A stretch of DNA of 28,951 bases, from the NCBI GenBank assembly GCA_900175165.2, contig FWWN02000634.1, forward strand, positions 1 to 28,951, in the 5' to 3' direction. The notes beneath the pieces were generated by a model that searched no databases, was not told where the DNA came from, and was given only the letters and a program-made list of their open reading frames with translations. This document shows, one piece after another, positions 9,233 through 19,444 of the stretch (within the stretch, counting starts at the first letter, position 1; the number at the start of each line of letters is the position of its first letter). This DNA is from Rhizomucor pusillus. Lineage: Eukaryota; Mucoromycota; Mucoromycetes; Mucorales; Lichtheimiaceae. The translations under genes were made by a program, and so were the position numbers.

Positions 9233-10301
9233 ATGACAATAAAGAATCAGAATCTCGTTTTGGTATGTTCAACCTCAAGATTCTACGAAACTTGAAGGGT
9301 TGCTGATGAGCTCAGAACGCAGATCGGCCAGAAGGTTGCCTTGGTACCATATGAGAAAGAGCATGTGCCTACCTACCACGAGTGGATGAAGTCGCCTTTC
9401 CTGCAAGGTTAGTCGCGAGGACAGAGTGCCCTTTTTTATACCTCTTTCAAAACCCAAAAATAGAAGATTTTAAACTCTAACAACAGAGCATGTAATATAG
9501 AGATGACAGCTTCGGAACCGCTTACGCTTGAAGAGGAATATGCTATGCAGCGGTCATGGCGGGAGGACGAAAAAAGTAAGTTTTGCGAAGGGGAATCTCA
9601 TGTTTTCATCTCAAACTCTGACAAATGCATACTTGTTTAGAATGCACATTTATCCTTTTAGCGTCACAAGATAAATCATTGCAAGATATGACAGTTGAAG
9701 AGCTAAAGGGGCAAGGAGGTAAAAACACTAAACAAACAGTTTGTATTGCTGGGCCGGCAAATCAGACAATTGCTTGTTGCTAAAATTCTCAATTATTGCA
9801 AATAGAGATGATTGGAGACGTGAATATCTTTTTGAATGATCCTGATGACGACCTGACTTTTGGAGAAATTGAAATCATGATCGCTGAAGACAAGTATCGA
9901 CGCAGCGGGCGTGGTTTGGAAGCTCTGAAAATTATGATGGCCTATGGTAAGTTATTAACAAGAGCTAACTGATTTAAAGGAATATCAAGTTAAATGCTTT
10001 ATAACATGTAGCTCTCAACGAGCTCGGTCTTTTGACATTCCACGCAAAGATATCTCTCAGCAACGAACCCAGCATCGAACTATTCAAGAAGAAGCTGCAA
10101 TTCTATCCCGTTAGTACGTCGCAAGTTTTCAATGAAACCACGCTCGAATGGTCTTTACGCAATCCTGCCTCCACTTCTGAAGAAGACGAAGATGCCTACG
10201 GAGCAAAAGCTACAAAAGAACAAAAGGAAAATATAGCCGAGATGCACAAGCAACTGAATGATATGTGGGAGGAGATTGTAAGGAAAGATCGCTACGAATA
10301 G
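9233..10301 (+). CDS. N-acetyltransferase 9-like protein (GNAT fold)
   Basis: Six exons (9233-9262, 9323-9407, 9501-9575, 9641-9718, 9806-9946, 10012-10301) give 232 residues. Exon 1 encodes only ten residues (MTIKNQNLVL). It was chosen because it joins exon 2 in frame to give the family start NLVLIGQKVALVPYEKEHVP. NAT9 hallmarks follow: YHEWMKSP, LTASEPLTLEEEYAMQ, SWREDEKKCTF, GDVNIFLND and GEIEIMIAE. RRSGRG (121-126) fits the acetyl-CoA pyrophosphate-binding motif of GNAT enzymes. The C-terminal 45 residues are Glu/Lys-rich and extend beyond the catalytic core. Animal and plant relatives are about 200-245 residues. Animal NAT9 has been linked to microtubule stability; the substrate is not evident here. 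An AATAAA motif lies at about 10324, just after the stop. Confidence 0.93.
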
Positions 10302-10564
10302 AGAAAGAGAGAAAGAGAGATAAGAATAAAGCATATGATCTTGTGATCGATACTGGTATGGCGTTAGCTGCTCGAGGTGAGCAAGAAGGTGGTTAACCTA
10401 AGAATATTTGACAAGCGGGAGGCATAAGACTTGCTTCTAGAATGCTGTGTAAGGATTGTGAAACCCAAAATGTGCCACCACTTTGCATGGAGCCTTCTTC
10501 TCTTTCTTCTTTCGGCCTGCCTGCCTCCTCCTTTCTTTTCTTCCTTTATTTCGGATTAGCACTC
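10302..10564 (+). promoter_or_regulatory. Intergenic region with CT-rich leader before the CacyBP-like gene
   Basis: A purine GAAAGAGA microsatellite (10303-10322) and AATAAA (about 10324) follow the NAT9-like stop. From about 10491 to 10556 the plus strand is strongly C/T-rich, directly before the ATG at 10565. Such tracts are common in leaders and core promoters of filamentous fungi. An upstream in-frame ATG at 10442 would add 41 residues lacking family similarity, so 10565 is preferred. Confidence 0.5.
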
Positions 10565-11527
10565 ATGACTGAGGTAGATCGGAATGCTGATCTCGAAGAG
10601 CTTGCACTGCTGAAATCGCTTGCTACCCGACCTTGGGTCGTTCAGGCACTCGAAAAACTTATTGCCGAACGAAAAGTTGATACGTCCAGTATCGTGCGTG
10701 AGCCGATTGGAAAAACCAAGGTTCGATCTTACATGCATAAAATCATGCAAACGATGTAGTGGATCATCGATTACGACGGAATAAGTAGGCGAAAACCCAG
10801 ACGCTGTACATCACTACGGGCTATGGCTGGGACCAGAGTGATCAATTTGTCAGGTATGGACAGATACTTGGAACAATAACAACAAACTGCAACTCAATAA
10901 GCAAACTTTACAGGATCTATCTGTCTATCAAGAATGCTGGCAACCTAAAAGAGGACCAGTGTAAACTTGATGTTGAATTAAACAGTATCCAGCTGGATAT
11001 CGTGAGTTGCTTATTATTTCTATTCATGCATTTGTAATCTTAATGTTATATCCAGACGGAGCACGAAGGAGCGAACTACAACTTTCGAATTATGCATCTG
11101 TTTGCGCAGATTGATCCTTCCATATGCAAATACAGGGTATAGGGTCAAGACCGCAGTGCTTATCGACTCAAACTCTGACACATGCGTAATCGTTCTGTAT
11201 CTATAGCTAAAGAAATCAAAGATTGTGATCTATCTTGCCAAGAAAGAGCAAGGAAAGCACTGGCCAGATCTCCGGCGCAAGACGACGCGGGAGATGTACA
11301 ACGAGTTGAAAAGAGCAGAAGAAAAAGCTGAGCCATCGGCTGCAATTTCAGATGATTCTTACGGGCCGACTCTGGAAGATACTGCCAGAGAGCTTTATCG
11401 CAACAGTGACCCTGAGGCCCAAAGACAAATCCAAGAAGCACTAGCAAAAGCCCAAGACTCATTCAAGGCGCACAAGCTAAACCCATTTGCTGCACCTGGC
11501 TTCTCTAAGAGTCATCATAATCATTAA
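10565..11527 (+). CDS. CacyBP/SIP-like CS-domain protein
   Basis: Five exons (10565-10720, 10789-10853, 10914-11001, 11056-11136, 11207-11527) give 236 residues; human CacyBP/SIP has 228. The N-terminal helical segment (LEELALLKSLATRPWVVQAL) matches the family dimerisation region. A CS (p23-like) domain follows (about 55-145) with GYGWDQSDQFVRIYLSIKN and LFAQIDPSICKYR. The Ser/Glu/Lys-rich C-terminal third has SGS-like features (KEQGKHWPDL, TLEDTARELYRNSDPEAQ). Relatives bridge Siah-type E3 ligases and Skp1 and may have phosphatase or co-chaperone roles. Intron 1 is uncertain: the donor used (GTTCGA at 10721) is weak. A GTGCGT donor near 10693 or an acceptor at 10800 would also keep frame. 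The other junctions are clear. Confidence 0.88.
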
Positions 11528-11646
11528 ATGTTTTATTATATTTTGTGAATAACTGTGTCCCTTTTTTGTGAATATGCCTTTTTTAGACTCAATAATTGCT
11601 TCCGATACGCGTTGATTTTTTCCCCCATTCTCTACCCGTACAAGCA

Positions 11647-12713
11647 ATGTCAAACGTCGATTTAAAATTCTTTGGTGATGTCCAGCAAGCTTTGGAGACC
11701 GAATCAGACCGAAAAGAAGTGAGTTTCTTTTTCCAATTTTGCTAGTTTAACACTGACCTTGGTTCTCGGTAGGAAATACGCTTAAAAGTTCGCGAGTTTG
11801 ACCGCACCGCTCGACAATTGACTGCTAAGCTTAATCTTGTTCACGCTGATCCCAAAGGTCCAGGTAATAACACCAAAGGACAAAGCAAGCATTACTTTTC
11901 CTCCAGTTATTTTAACTTGTAATTTCTGCATAGTCCCGGAGGTTGCATTCGATCTACTCAAAGATAGCGTCCACGGTTTAGCAAAATTGATACCAGAGCA
12001 TCAGTTCTACAAGTAATCAGTCAACTTCACTGAAATCAACCGGAGAGACATCAGTTTGTAACAATGAAAACTATTCCAGATATTGTGATTTGTGGTCACG
12101 GAGCATGCAACAAGCAATCTTCCTTGTGGTATTCAAATATTACTTGGACACCGAGACACTCGCGCCTATCTCCGTCATTGAAGATGCCATTGGATGTAGG
12201 TGCAGGATTATGTACTCAAAAACTTGAAAATGCAAATTTAAGCTAACACGGCACGCTGCAGTCAAAGTCGATACTGACAATACCTTAAACGAATTTCATA
12301 TCCAGCTCGAAGACGTACTTCATTCTTACATCAGTCTCATCAATGAATTGGTAAGGAGAAATCTGCACATAGAGTAGTATAACATATTCAATAATACAAT
12401 GTAGTCTCGGTTAGCCGTCAATGCCGTCACGGTAGGAGATTATGTCCGTCCTTTGCGACTATCCCGATTCGTCAAGGATGTCAGTGCTGGATTTCAGATG
12501 CTGAATCTCAAAAATGATATGTTGCGAAAAAGGTACAGCTTGGATGATACACACGGGATTAGTTTTCGCGCTAACTTGCGGCATTTTTGCGGTAGATTTG
12601 ATGGTATCAAGTACGATGTCAAGAAAATCGAGGAAGTTGTATATGACATTACGCTTCGAGGACTGCAAGAAGAAGGCCAGGCGGCTAAACGTCCAAAACT
12701 TGAGGATAAGTAA
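11647..12713 (+). CDS. TSN: Translin
   Basis: Seven exons (11647-11718, 11773-11863, 11934-12012, 12080-12195, 12262-12350, 12405-12532, 12596-12713) give 230 residues; human translin has 228. Recognisable family blocks are EEIRLKVREFDRTARQL, YLDTETLAPISVIEDAIG and ELSRLAVNAVTVGDYVRPL. FQMLNLKNDMLRKR and GIKYDVKKIEEVVYD are also present. Translin binds single-stranded DNA and RNA and, with TRAX, forms the C3PO endoribonuclease (family knowledge). A basic cluster (AAKRPKLEDK) ends the protein. The last intron (12533-12595) is 63 nt, a multiple of three, and has no in-frame stop. Its retention would insert 21 residues into the conserved LRKR/FDGIKYD junction. Alignment to known translins supports splicing. 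TRAX was not seen in this window. Confidence 0.95.
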
Positions 12714-12841
12714 CGGTTATGCTATGTTTTAGAAATGCAGCATTAAAGTGTACAAAGAAAGAATCTGAAGACATAAGGATATTTACATGAGGATAGGGGG
12801 TATTGAAATTAGTAGCCGAAATGATTTTGTGAATGCGTCGA

Positions 12842-14524
12842 TCAGTTAAGCTTCAGCTTAAACTGTACTCCTTTTGCAGCACCTGACCACAAAAAGCCAG
12901 ATACCAGAACTGCCAATGTTATCGGTAAAGTCCAATCATCAGTGACTCCCATTTGTGCAGCTAAACCAAGAAAGATGGTCATAAGGGTGAAAGGGGCAAA
13001 GGGGTCTCGCTGTGTGTTTTCCAGCGGCATGCATTTGGGCTGCGTTGGATATGAGCATGGCAGCACCCCACATGACAAGAACGAATGCACACGCCGCCGC
13101 GTCAGCTTCTCTGGAGTTGCCGGTGGAGATGGAGGCGTGAATACTCTTGGAGGCGTTGTAATATTGGTGTCTTTTCTGGACTCGAAACCATTGTTATCAT
13201 CCATTGCTTCTTCTTCTTCTTCATGATCGTCATCATGATGCTCTTTTGGTTCAAGCTTTTCCTGCTCTTTATCAGCCTGGTCATCTCTCGTTGATGACTG
13301 CTGTTGCTGTTGCTGTTGCTGCTGCATTTTCTGGTCTCTTTCATTGAACTGGAGGTCGCCGCGTAGCATTAATTCAAGGGCATTTGCATCTTTGATAGCC
13401 AAGGAACGCCTCTTTGTTGCCATCAGTAGCTGAGATTGACGCTTCGGATCTTGTACTCGCTCTTCGTGCGTTATAGATCTGCGGTTATTGTCCAGTTCCT
13501 GCAAGAAAGCCAACTTTTAGTCATGATTATTTTAGACATGCGGGCATCAGAAAAAACCTTTTGCATGTTCTCTAACTGGTCTTCTAGATGGAGAAAATCG
13601 CTTTCTAGCTGGGACACGATATCATCCTTGATTCGCAGTTCCCTCTTTAGGGTTTCGATATCATTGTCCTTGTATTGCAGCTGCTTCGCTAAATGCTCCT
13701 TTTCTGCATCCATCTCCTCAATTACTTGCTCCAGCTGCAGGATTTTGTTTTCGAGCTCGATTGCGTATGAGCCCTGAGATATGGACGAATGTATGACCGG
13801 ACGACAAATATGCTGCGCTTCCATCTCTTGTTGCTCGTTCTCGGGCGGTAAAGTCATGATCATGTTGGATTGGCTGACAGGTTCTAGGGTATAGCAGCAT
13901 GTTTCTTCACAAGTCGGGTCGCCGTTAATCTAATAAACCAAGTTCAATGCACCGATTAGCTTTTACGGATAAACTCTGACATCGTACCTGTCGGTGAAGC
14001 AAGTTGACCATTTGTACGAGGAATTCGTACTCTGGACCCACAGACTTCATTTTTGTAATCTGCTCTTGCTTGTATTGCTCCATCACGGCAGTCTTCTCCT
14101 CCAGGTCCTGCTGCAAAAGCCGGGTTGCTCGCTGCAGCTGTACATTTGCAAACGTCAGCTCCCGTATTGTCTGCTCCAGAGGCTGTGTCTTTTGTTTAAT
14201 GAGGTTATCTGTGTCAATTTTCAGTAACCGGTTTGTCCGCTGCAACTTGACATTCTGGAGCGTCAGTGCTTCTATCTGGGACTCAAGTTGCCGCGTGCGC
14301 GTGCTCGAGTTTCCCCGTCGAACTTCACGCTTGGAGCTTTCCGTATCACCCTGGACAACAGGTTTGGCCGGCTGCTGCTGCTCTGCCGCCTTTGGGATAG
14401 AGTAGTTCATAAGGTTGGAATTCGCACTAAATCTCGGGCCATTTGCCATGGTTGCAATGGCCGACGAAGATGAAGAGTTTCGCGGAGTGCTCTGCGGCGT
14501 TGGCGGCAGCGGGTACGGCGACAT
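12842..14524 (-). CDS. Coiled-coil protein with hydrophobic C-terminus, function unknown
   Basis: Three exons (14524-13988, 13929-13558, 13498-12842) give 521 residues. A Ser/Pro-rich N-terminus is followed by two coiled-coil stretches. The first runs from about residue 80 to 170, with Leu/Gln heptads such as LESQIEALTLQNVKLQRTNR. The second, in exon 2 (about 220-305), includes LENKILQLEQVIEEMDAEKE. A poly-Gln tract, an acidic DDDHEEEEEA segment and a Pro-rich segment come next. Two hydrophobic stretches (FTLMTIFLGLAAQ and TLPITLAVLVSGFLW) lie near the C-terminus. This is consistent with a tail-anchored tether or scaffold (inference). The start at 14524 is the first ATG that gives a low-complexity N-terminus; an upstream frame extends to 14731 without clear coding character. 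It converges with translin, about 130 bp between stops. No family is recognised. Confidence 0.72.
13299..13325. repeat. CTG/TTG trinucleotide tract (poly-Gln coding)
   Basis: Imperfect CTG/TTG repeats encode nine consecutive Gln on the minus strand within the coiled-coil protein. A CTT run at about 13207-13221 encodes a poly-Glu stretch in the same exon. Both are potentially length-variable. Confidence 0.85.
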
Positions 14525-15971
14525 GAAGGAGAGGTTGATGAAAAGAAGGGAAAAGGAAAGAGAAAACCTGCAGATATTTTTTTTGGTAGATGGAACGTGT
14601 GACACCACACCTCCTTTTGGGAGTCGGACATGCGGAACAGTCATTGGAAACGCGATCCAAACTGTTCGTGGCGTCCTACAGGCGCGCAATCCCAGGCGCG
14701 CACGCGCGCGCGTGGGGCGCAGATCCTCCATAGACTTCTTCGAAGTATTCGGCTGCCTAGTGCTAGCTTCCGTAGCATCTATGATTGCAAATAAAGCTGT
14801 TTATTGCATCCGACCACAAAGTAATAAATAAGGCAGGTTTATATGCGCCGTGTCAGGAGGTCTACTCGAAAAGAAAGGGCCTAACGGATTTTCTACCGTA
14901 TCGAAGGTTTCGCCACAGTTAAATTGCATTTTGAAGCACATTTATGAGGAGATCTGCGCAATGTGCTTCTCGGTTCCCCGGGTTGGCAACTAAGCGAAGC
15001 AGGCACCTCCTTGAAGCACCCTTTTTGGAACCCCCGAGAAATGATTTGCCATGTGGGTTTGTGTAACCCACGAATGCATTTTGTGAAATAACATGCAACC
15101 GTAAAGTGTGCACTCGATGGACAGGTAGAATATCCAAAGGCCGTTGGCAGGATTACTTAATATCTATTCGATGCAAAATATCTGGAGAATAAAGTCACTT
15201 TTAAGACTCTTTATATCCTATAAGCGGCATTTGTCTACAGCAGGTGTCATTACTAAGGTGCAATACAAAGCAGCATCTTCGTAACGAGAAAAAGCAAGCG
15301 AGTTGGTCCGAAATATCTAGTGAATGATCCGGAACTAGACGGTTTGTGATTGCTGCAGGAACATATACCAATGGAGATGCAAATTTCTGAAGGCCCTGAA
15401 CCGGTTAAATCTTCTACTAGTGATCGAATCAGTTGAATCCTTTACAGTGATGTTCTAGCCCAGAGGCCATCTAAGCGATGATGTATCTGTCTGCAAAATA
15501 GGAACTGTATACAATGCTCATTGGAAGGAAATAGATGCATGATTCAAAGAATTTCACAAAACTTTTGATCACATCAACGGAAAGGAGAATAATGTCCCCA
15601 GATAAAGCGTAATCCCAAGAATTGTAATATAAATCGGATTGTGTAATTTTCTGATAGTTATGTGCATGATCTGCTAATGTTTTAGGGCAGACTTACTGAC
15701 ACCCATCTCGAGGTTTACATCATTTTACAAGCGTTTCAGGCTTCGCTTCGCTCACCGTGCTTGGTTCGCTGAAGCTCATGGCTGATCCGAGCCTGTAGAA
15801 TAAACTCGCATGAATCGATGTTTGAGAGAATACTACATCGAAAATCTAGCTTCTTGCTGCTTCGAGACAATCCGCAAAGAGTCTTCATATACAGTAGATT
15901 CCTACCTACCTTTAACATCAATCATTTCGCGCCTCTCCTTCCTCTTTTCTTCCGCTTCTACTTGTTGCATC
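14525..15971. other. Gene-poor interval, about 1.4 kb
   Basis: The first part contains the promoter of the coiled-coil gene and an alternating CG/CA tract at about 14695-14713 (CGCGCACGCGCGCGCGTG), a Z-DNA-prone sequence. The rest has no recognised exon, RNA gene or transposon. A C/T-rich stretch (about 15936-15962) directly precedes the small secreted-protein candidate. Confidence 0.5.
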
Positions 15972-16183
15972 ATGCATCACTTCAAGTCCTCCGTCGTGCT
16001 TTTATTTCTTATTTTAATAACAAACCGAACCCACGGCTTACAAGTATATCTACTAGTTTACTTTGCTGTGGTGGACACAAGCTGATACAGAAAAACTATG
16101 TGCGCGGTTTGGTCCCTTGTGAATTCAGGGACTACCCTTCGGGGTGTAAGTATCAATTACCAATTATGATTACGCAGCAGTAG
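15972..16183 (+). CDS. Candidate small secreted protein, 54 residues
   Basis: A pyrimidine-rich leader precedes ATG 15972. Exon 1 (15972-16043) encodes MHHFKSSVVLLFLILITNRT and then HGLQ, a clear hydrophobic signal-peptide-like start. A 47-nt intron (16044-16090, GTATAT...GCTGATACAG) joins exon 2 (16091-16183) in phase 0. The mature part is about 32 residues with two Cys (LVPCEFRDYPSGCKYQ). A second donor (GTAAGT at 16145) lies inside the exon 2 frame, so the C-terminus could differ. Without splicing, translation stops after about 37 codons. No family recognised. The leader, signal peptide and intron together make it credible but not certain. Confidence 0.42.
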
Positions 16184-16408
16184 CGCAAGATACTAACGTA
16201 ATGCTCTTATGAAATTCCCTGGTTCTTCCCAATCAACTACATTTGCTACTCGGTCATGACTTCTCCATATTCATTCCTGTATTTCCTTGTTTGTAATTGA
16301 ACTTTAATCATTTCTCTTTGATATAAAGATATGCATACTTATTTCCTTAGAACATGGGATATTTTCATCATACACCCATTTGCCCATTTATAATCTGTTT
16401 AGATTCTG

Positions 16409-16546
16409 TTAAGTCTCATCTTTTTCCTCATTTTCACTGTCACTATCATAATCAAAGCCATTAAAGGGATTTACAAGTCCTTCCCATAGCTGCTCCTTAC
16501 TTTTAGACGATACAAAATGCTTCTGCTTTGCTAACTTCCCTCCTCG
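16409..16546 (-). CDS. Possible C-terminal exon of an unresolved gene
   Basis: The minus-strand frame from 16546 to the TAA at 16409 encodes 45 residues that look like a real protein end: KLAKQKHFVSSKSKEQLWEG followed by LVNPFNGFDYDSD and an acidic tail. Just upstream another frame is also protein-like (CFLIQPALENDEE) and ends at a TAG at 16533-16531. A single-base frame change between them would give one continuous segment. It may be an unrecognised splice junction or a frameshifted gene. I do not recognise the family and found no convincing 5' exons. Confidence 0.3.
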   Translation of the reverse strand, partial: RGGKLAKQKHFVSSKSKEQLWEGLVNPFNGFDYDSDSENEEKDET

Positions 16547-18020
16547 TCATTCTCCAAGGCTGGCTGAATTAGAAAACATCCAGTTTGCTTCACAACCGCA
16601 CAGAGAGAGTTGGTGTAAGCGCTTTGCTGGCATCGCGCTTATGTCAATTAGTGCTTATTGAGAATAGACAGAGACAGTGAGTACTGTGAGACTCGTGAGG
16701 TTTTCTATTAGGTCGCCACGATTTTATATACTTCTTCCCGATCGGAAATGTACTAGTCCGCTTCATTCTCCTCTTTGTATGCAAAAAGAGCGAGAACTCC
16801 ACCGAAATGCCATTAAAGTACCATGATATATATACAGAACGAATGCTCTCCTCCTGACGGATCGAATGATGTTAAAATCAGTATAGGGTGCGAAAAAGTG
16901 ACCACAAGTTGACGAAATCAAAAAATAAACAGGCTTAAAAGGGCAAACGCGGACACTTTTTAGAGTGAGCTGGGAGCTGCCCATTAACCTTCCTTCGGAA
17001 TAACATGCTGGTAGGCCGAACTGGTAGCATATTAATATGGACACTCGGATTGACACCCTGACCTGCTCGGGTTGGATGATACCAATGGCTGGCGCCAGGG
17101 AGGTTAGGTGACTGGCGGTGCCGCCTCCACCGGTAGTCCCTGGATATACCGTTGGAAACAACATGAACTAAACGGCACCAGTATTGTTTTTTGCAATAAA
17201 CTTAACTATTGTAAATATATTTTAACCTGGTATTGCATTGTCTTTGTTCATTGTAGCGTATGGCAGAGTAAGCATGCGTTTGAAGTTCTGGAAGAATGAT
17301 TACCTCGTAAGCTGCTCCGTTTATTTCGACCTGCCTAGCGATTGTGGAGCGATCTACTCGCGTGCCACAGACCTTACGCCTTACTGTGCTTTGCGTTGTC
17401 TGGTTGAGAGGCTGCTGTGATGGACACTTATGCGTCTGTTCCACTTTGCTTCCTGCATTCTGAAAGGACAAAGCCGATCTTGCTGCGCCTGAAATGTAGG
17501 CATTGATACGTTTACGGGACGCGTATGCCAACCGTAGCTACTCCAGTTTGCGTTTTGGAGCTGCCCACACCCGACACAGAGAAGAATATTTGCGATTCTA
17601 TAGCTACATTGTCCTGAATCAGTGAGAGTTGTACCGTCAAATGCTAGTGATATCTTTTAGTACACGTTTGATTGTAGTTTCCAGATAATCGCCTGTTGTA
17701 GGCTCTTAATGTATAGCTGAGTACCCTGACATAGGCTTACCCGCGGCATAATCATGCTGCGCGGCCTCAAGAATATCCACGATGTAAAACTGAAATATGC
17801 CGCAAGGCCAGTTGTTCCCACCCTCACATGCTTGCTCTGACAATCAGGAAAAGGCTGCTAACGCAACTGTTTTCTTGCCATCCCAAATGAATGGTTGAAA
17901 TGCCAGAAAGATATTTGCACACATTGAGTGTCCAAATTTGGTATCAAACTCCAGCAAGCTGAAAGTCAAATTGAGCGATTGCTGCAGTGCAACTTGTCTG
18001 GGGCCAGGATACAAAACGGC
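16547..18020. other. Unresolved interval with conflicting minus-strand frames
   Basis: Open minus-strand frames at 16763-17164, 17202-17531 and about 17340-17660 overlap in different frames. Some parts look coding: GAAYE before a GTAATC donor-like site near 17314, then FPTVYPGTTGGGG, and separately GNNWPCGIFQFYIVDILEAA before a GTAAGC donor near 17742. No single splice chain joins them convincingly to each other or to the frame at 16409-16546. This may be a lineage-specific multi-exon gene or a decayed one. The plus strand shows nothing coding until the sterol dehydrogenase start. Confidence 0.3.
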
Positions 18021-19184
18021 ATGCCGCACTCATATCTAGTAGTTGGAGGCAATGGATTTCTCGGACGTCATGTGCAGGAGCAGATACGTCTTCGAAAAGA
18101 TGGCTCATCAATAGCCGTCTTTGACATTAGCAAACCAGCTGACCCTGAGCCAGATGTCAAATACCACGTTGGCGATCTTCGCAAGTTCGACGACATTTAC
18201 AATGCTCTGGAAGGCATCACCGCCGTTATTCACACAGCTTCGCCTCCTCACGTCAACTCAAGTAATCCTCCTCGAGACCTCTACTTCTCCATTAACGTGG
18301 ATGGCACGCGTAACGTTATCAAGGCTTGTCAGGAACGAGGTATCGAGGTTCTCGTCGTTACCAGCTCCGGTAGTGTCATTTCCACAGGCGAGCCGATGGT
18401 GAATATTGATGAGTCCACGCCGTATCCTCCAAAGGCTATCGATGTTTACACAGAATCAAAGGTTTGTCATTGATTTTGAGCTTGTATGAAAACTTGTCTA
18501 ACATTCATTCTATAGATTGAGTGCGAAAAGGTCGTGCTTGCTGCCAATGGCCAAGGAGGTCTGCGAACATGCACTATCCGTCCCTCTGCCATTTTCGGTC
18601 CCGGCGACAGACAACTGATCCCAGGCATGATTGAAGTTTGCGAACGCGGACAACATCGTTTCCAAATTGGTGATAATACCTCGCTTATGGACTTTACGTA
18701 CGTTGGCAACGTAGCATATGCCCACGTACTTGCAGCTGAAAAATTGGCAGATCCTGCCTCCCCTGCTGCTGGACAAGCATTTAATCTCACTAACGGCACA
18801 CCCGTTCCATTCTGGGATTTTGCTTCCAAAGTTTGGTGCGAGTATGGAAAATACATGCCAAACTCCAAGAAAATAATCCTCAGCTACAATGCCAGCATGT
18901 TTATCGCCATGATCAGCGAAACCATCTACGATATCAAGGCTATGTTCTGGGATAAGAGCCAACTGAAGGAAGGAATGACTCGTTCAAGAATCAAGCAGGC
19001 CATGAGCTCTCGATACTTTAACATTTCAAAGGCCAAAGAATTGTTGGGATATGAACCGCAAGTTGGTTTGGAAGAAGGCATCAGACGTAGCATAGCGGTA
19101 AGTCTATCTTCTATATTGGTTACCATTAAGTGGCCGGGATCTAACTTGATTTTACAGTATTACAACTCCCATAAGCAGAAATAA
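18021..19184 (+). CDS. ERG26: Sterol-4-alpha-carboxylate 3-dehydrogenase (Erg26/NSDHL-type SDR)
   Basis: Three exons (18021-18461, 18516-19097, 19158-19184) give 349 residues, the same length as yeast Erg26. The enzyme oxidises and decarboxylates 4-carboxysterols in C-4 demethylation of ergosterol synthesis, at the ER with Erg25 and Erg27 (family knowledge). The Rossmann motif GGNGFLG (9-15) lies at the N-terminus. VIHTASPP and the active-site YTESK (Tyr143, Lys147) follow, then RPSAIFGPGD and MDFTYVGNVAYAH. The start at 18021 places the glycine motif at its usual position; the upstream in-frame ATG at 17928 would add 31 unrelated residues. The last exon adds only eight residues and a stop. 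Other 3-beta-HSD-family members remain possible, but length and motifs favour Erg26. Confidence 0.9.
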
Positions 19185-19444
19185 TAGATAGATAAATATT
19201 CTTCCTGTTCCTTAATTTTTCCTGTACATCTAATTCGCTACGGCTGTATTGCTATCTTTGTAATTTAAACTCGTCAATTGCTTTCAGATTATAAAGATAG
19301 TAAAATATGGAAAGTCTCAATTTTGGCTGTATGAATACATCGTTTGTAAGCCTAGGTTCGTGAGATGCAACTTGTTTTTCATATCTTGTTCAATACGGCA
19401 GAACAGAAGATGTACTGTATTTGTAAAGCAATCTACCATTTTCT

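Noticed and set aside
10719..10730. GGTTCGATC, resembling a tRNA B box
   Set aside because: No A box, acceptor stem or anticodon arm at the correct distances; it lies at the CacyBP exon 1 border.
12942..13226. Plus-strand frame opposite the coiled-coil gene
   Set aside because: It is a shadow of exon 3 of the minus-strand gene, in low-complexity sequence.
14415..14831. 138-codon plus-strand frame
   Set aside because: It is antisense to exon 1 and the promoter of the coiled-coil gene; composition is Arg-rich noise from GC-rich sequence.
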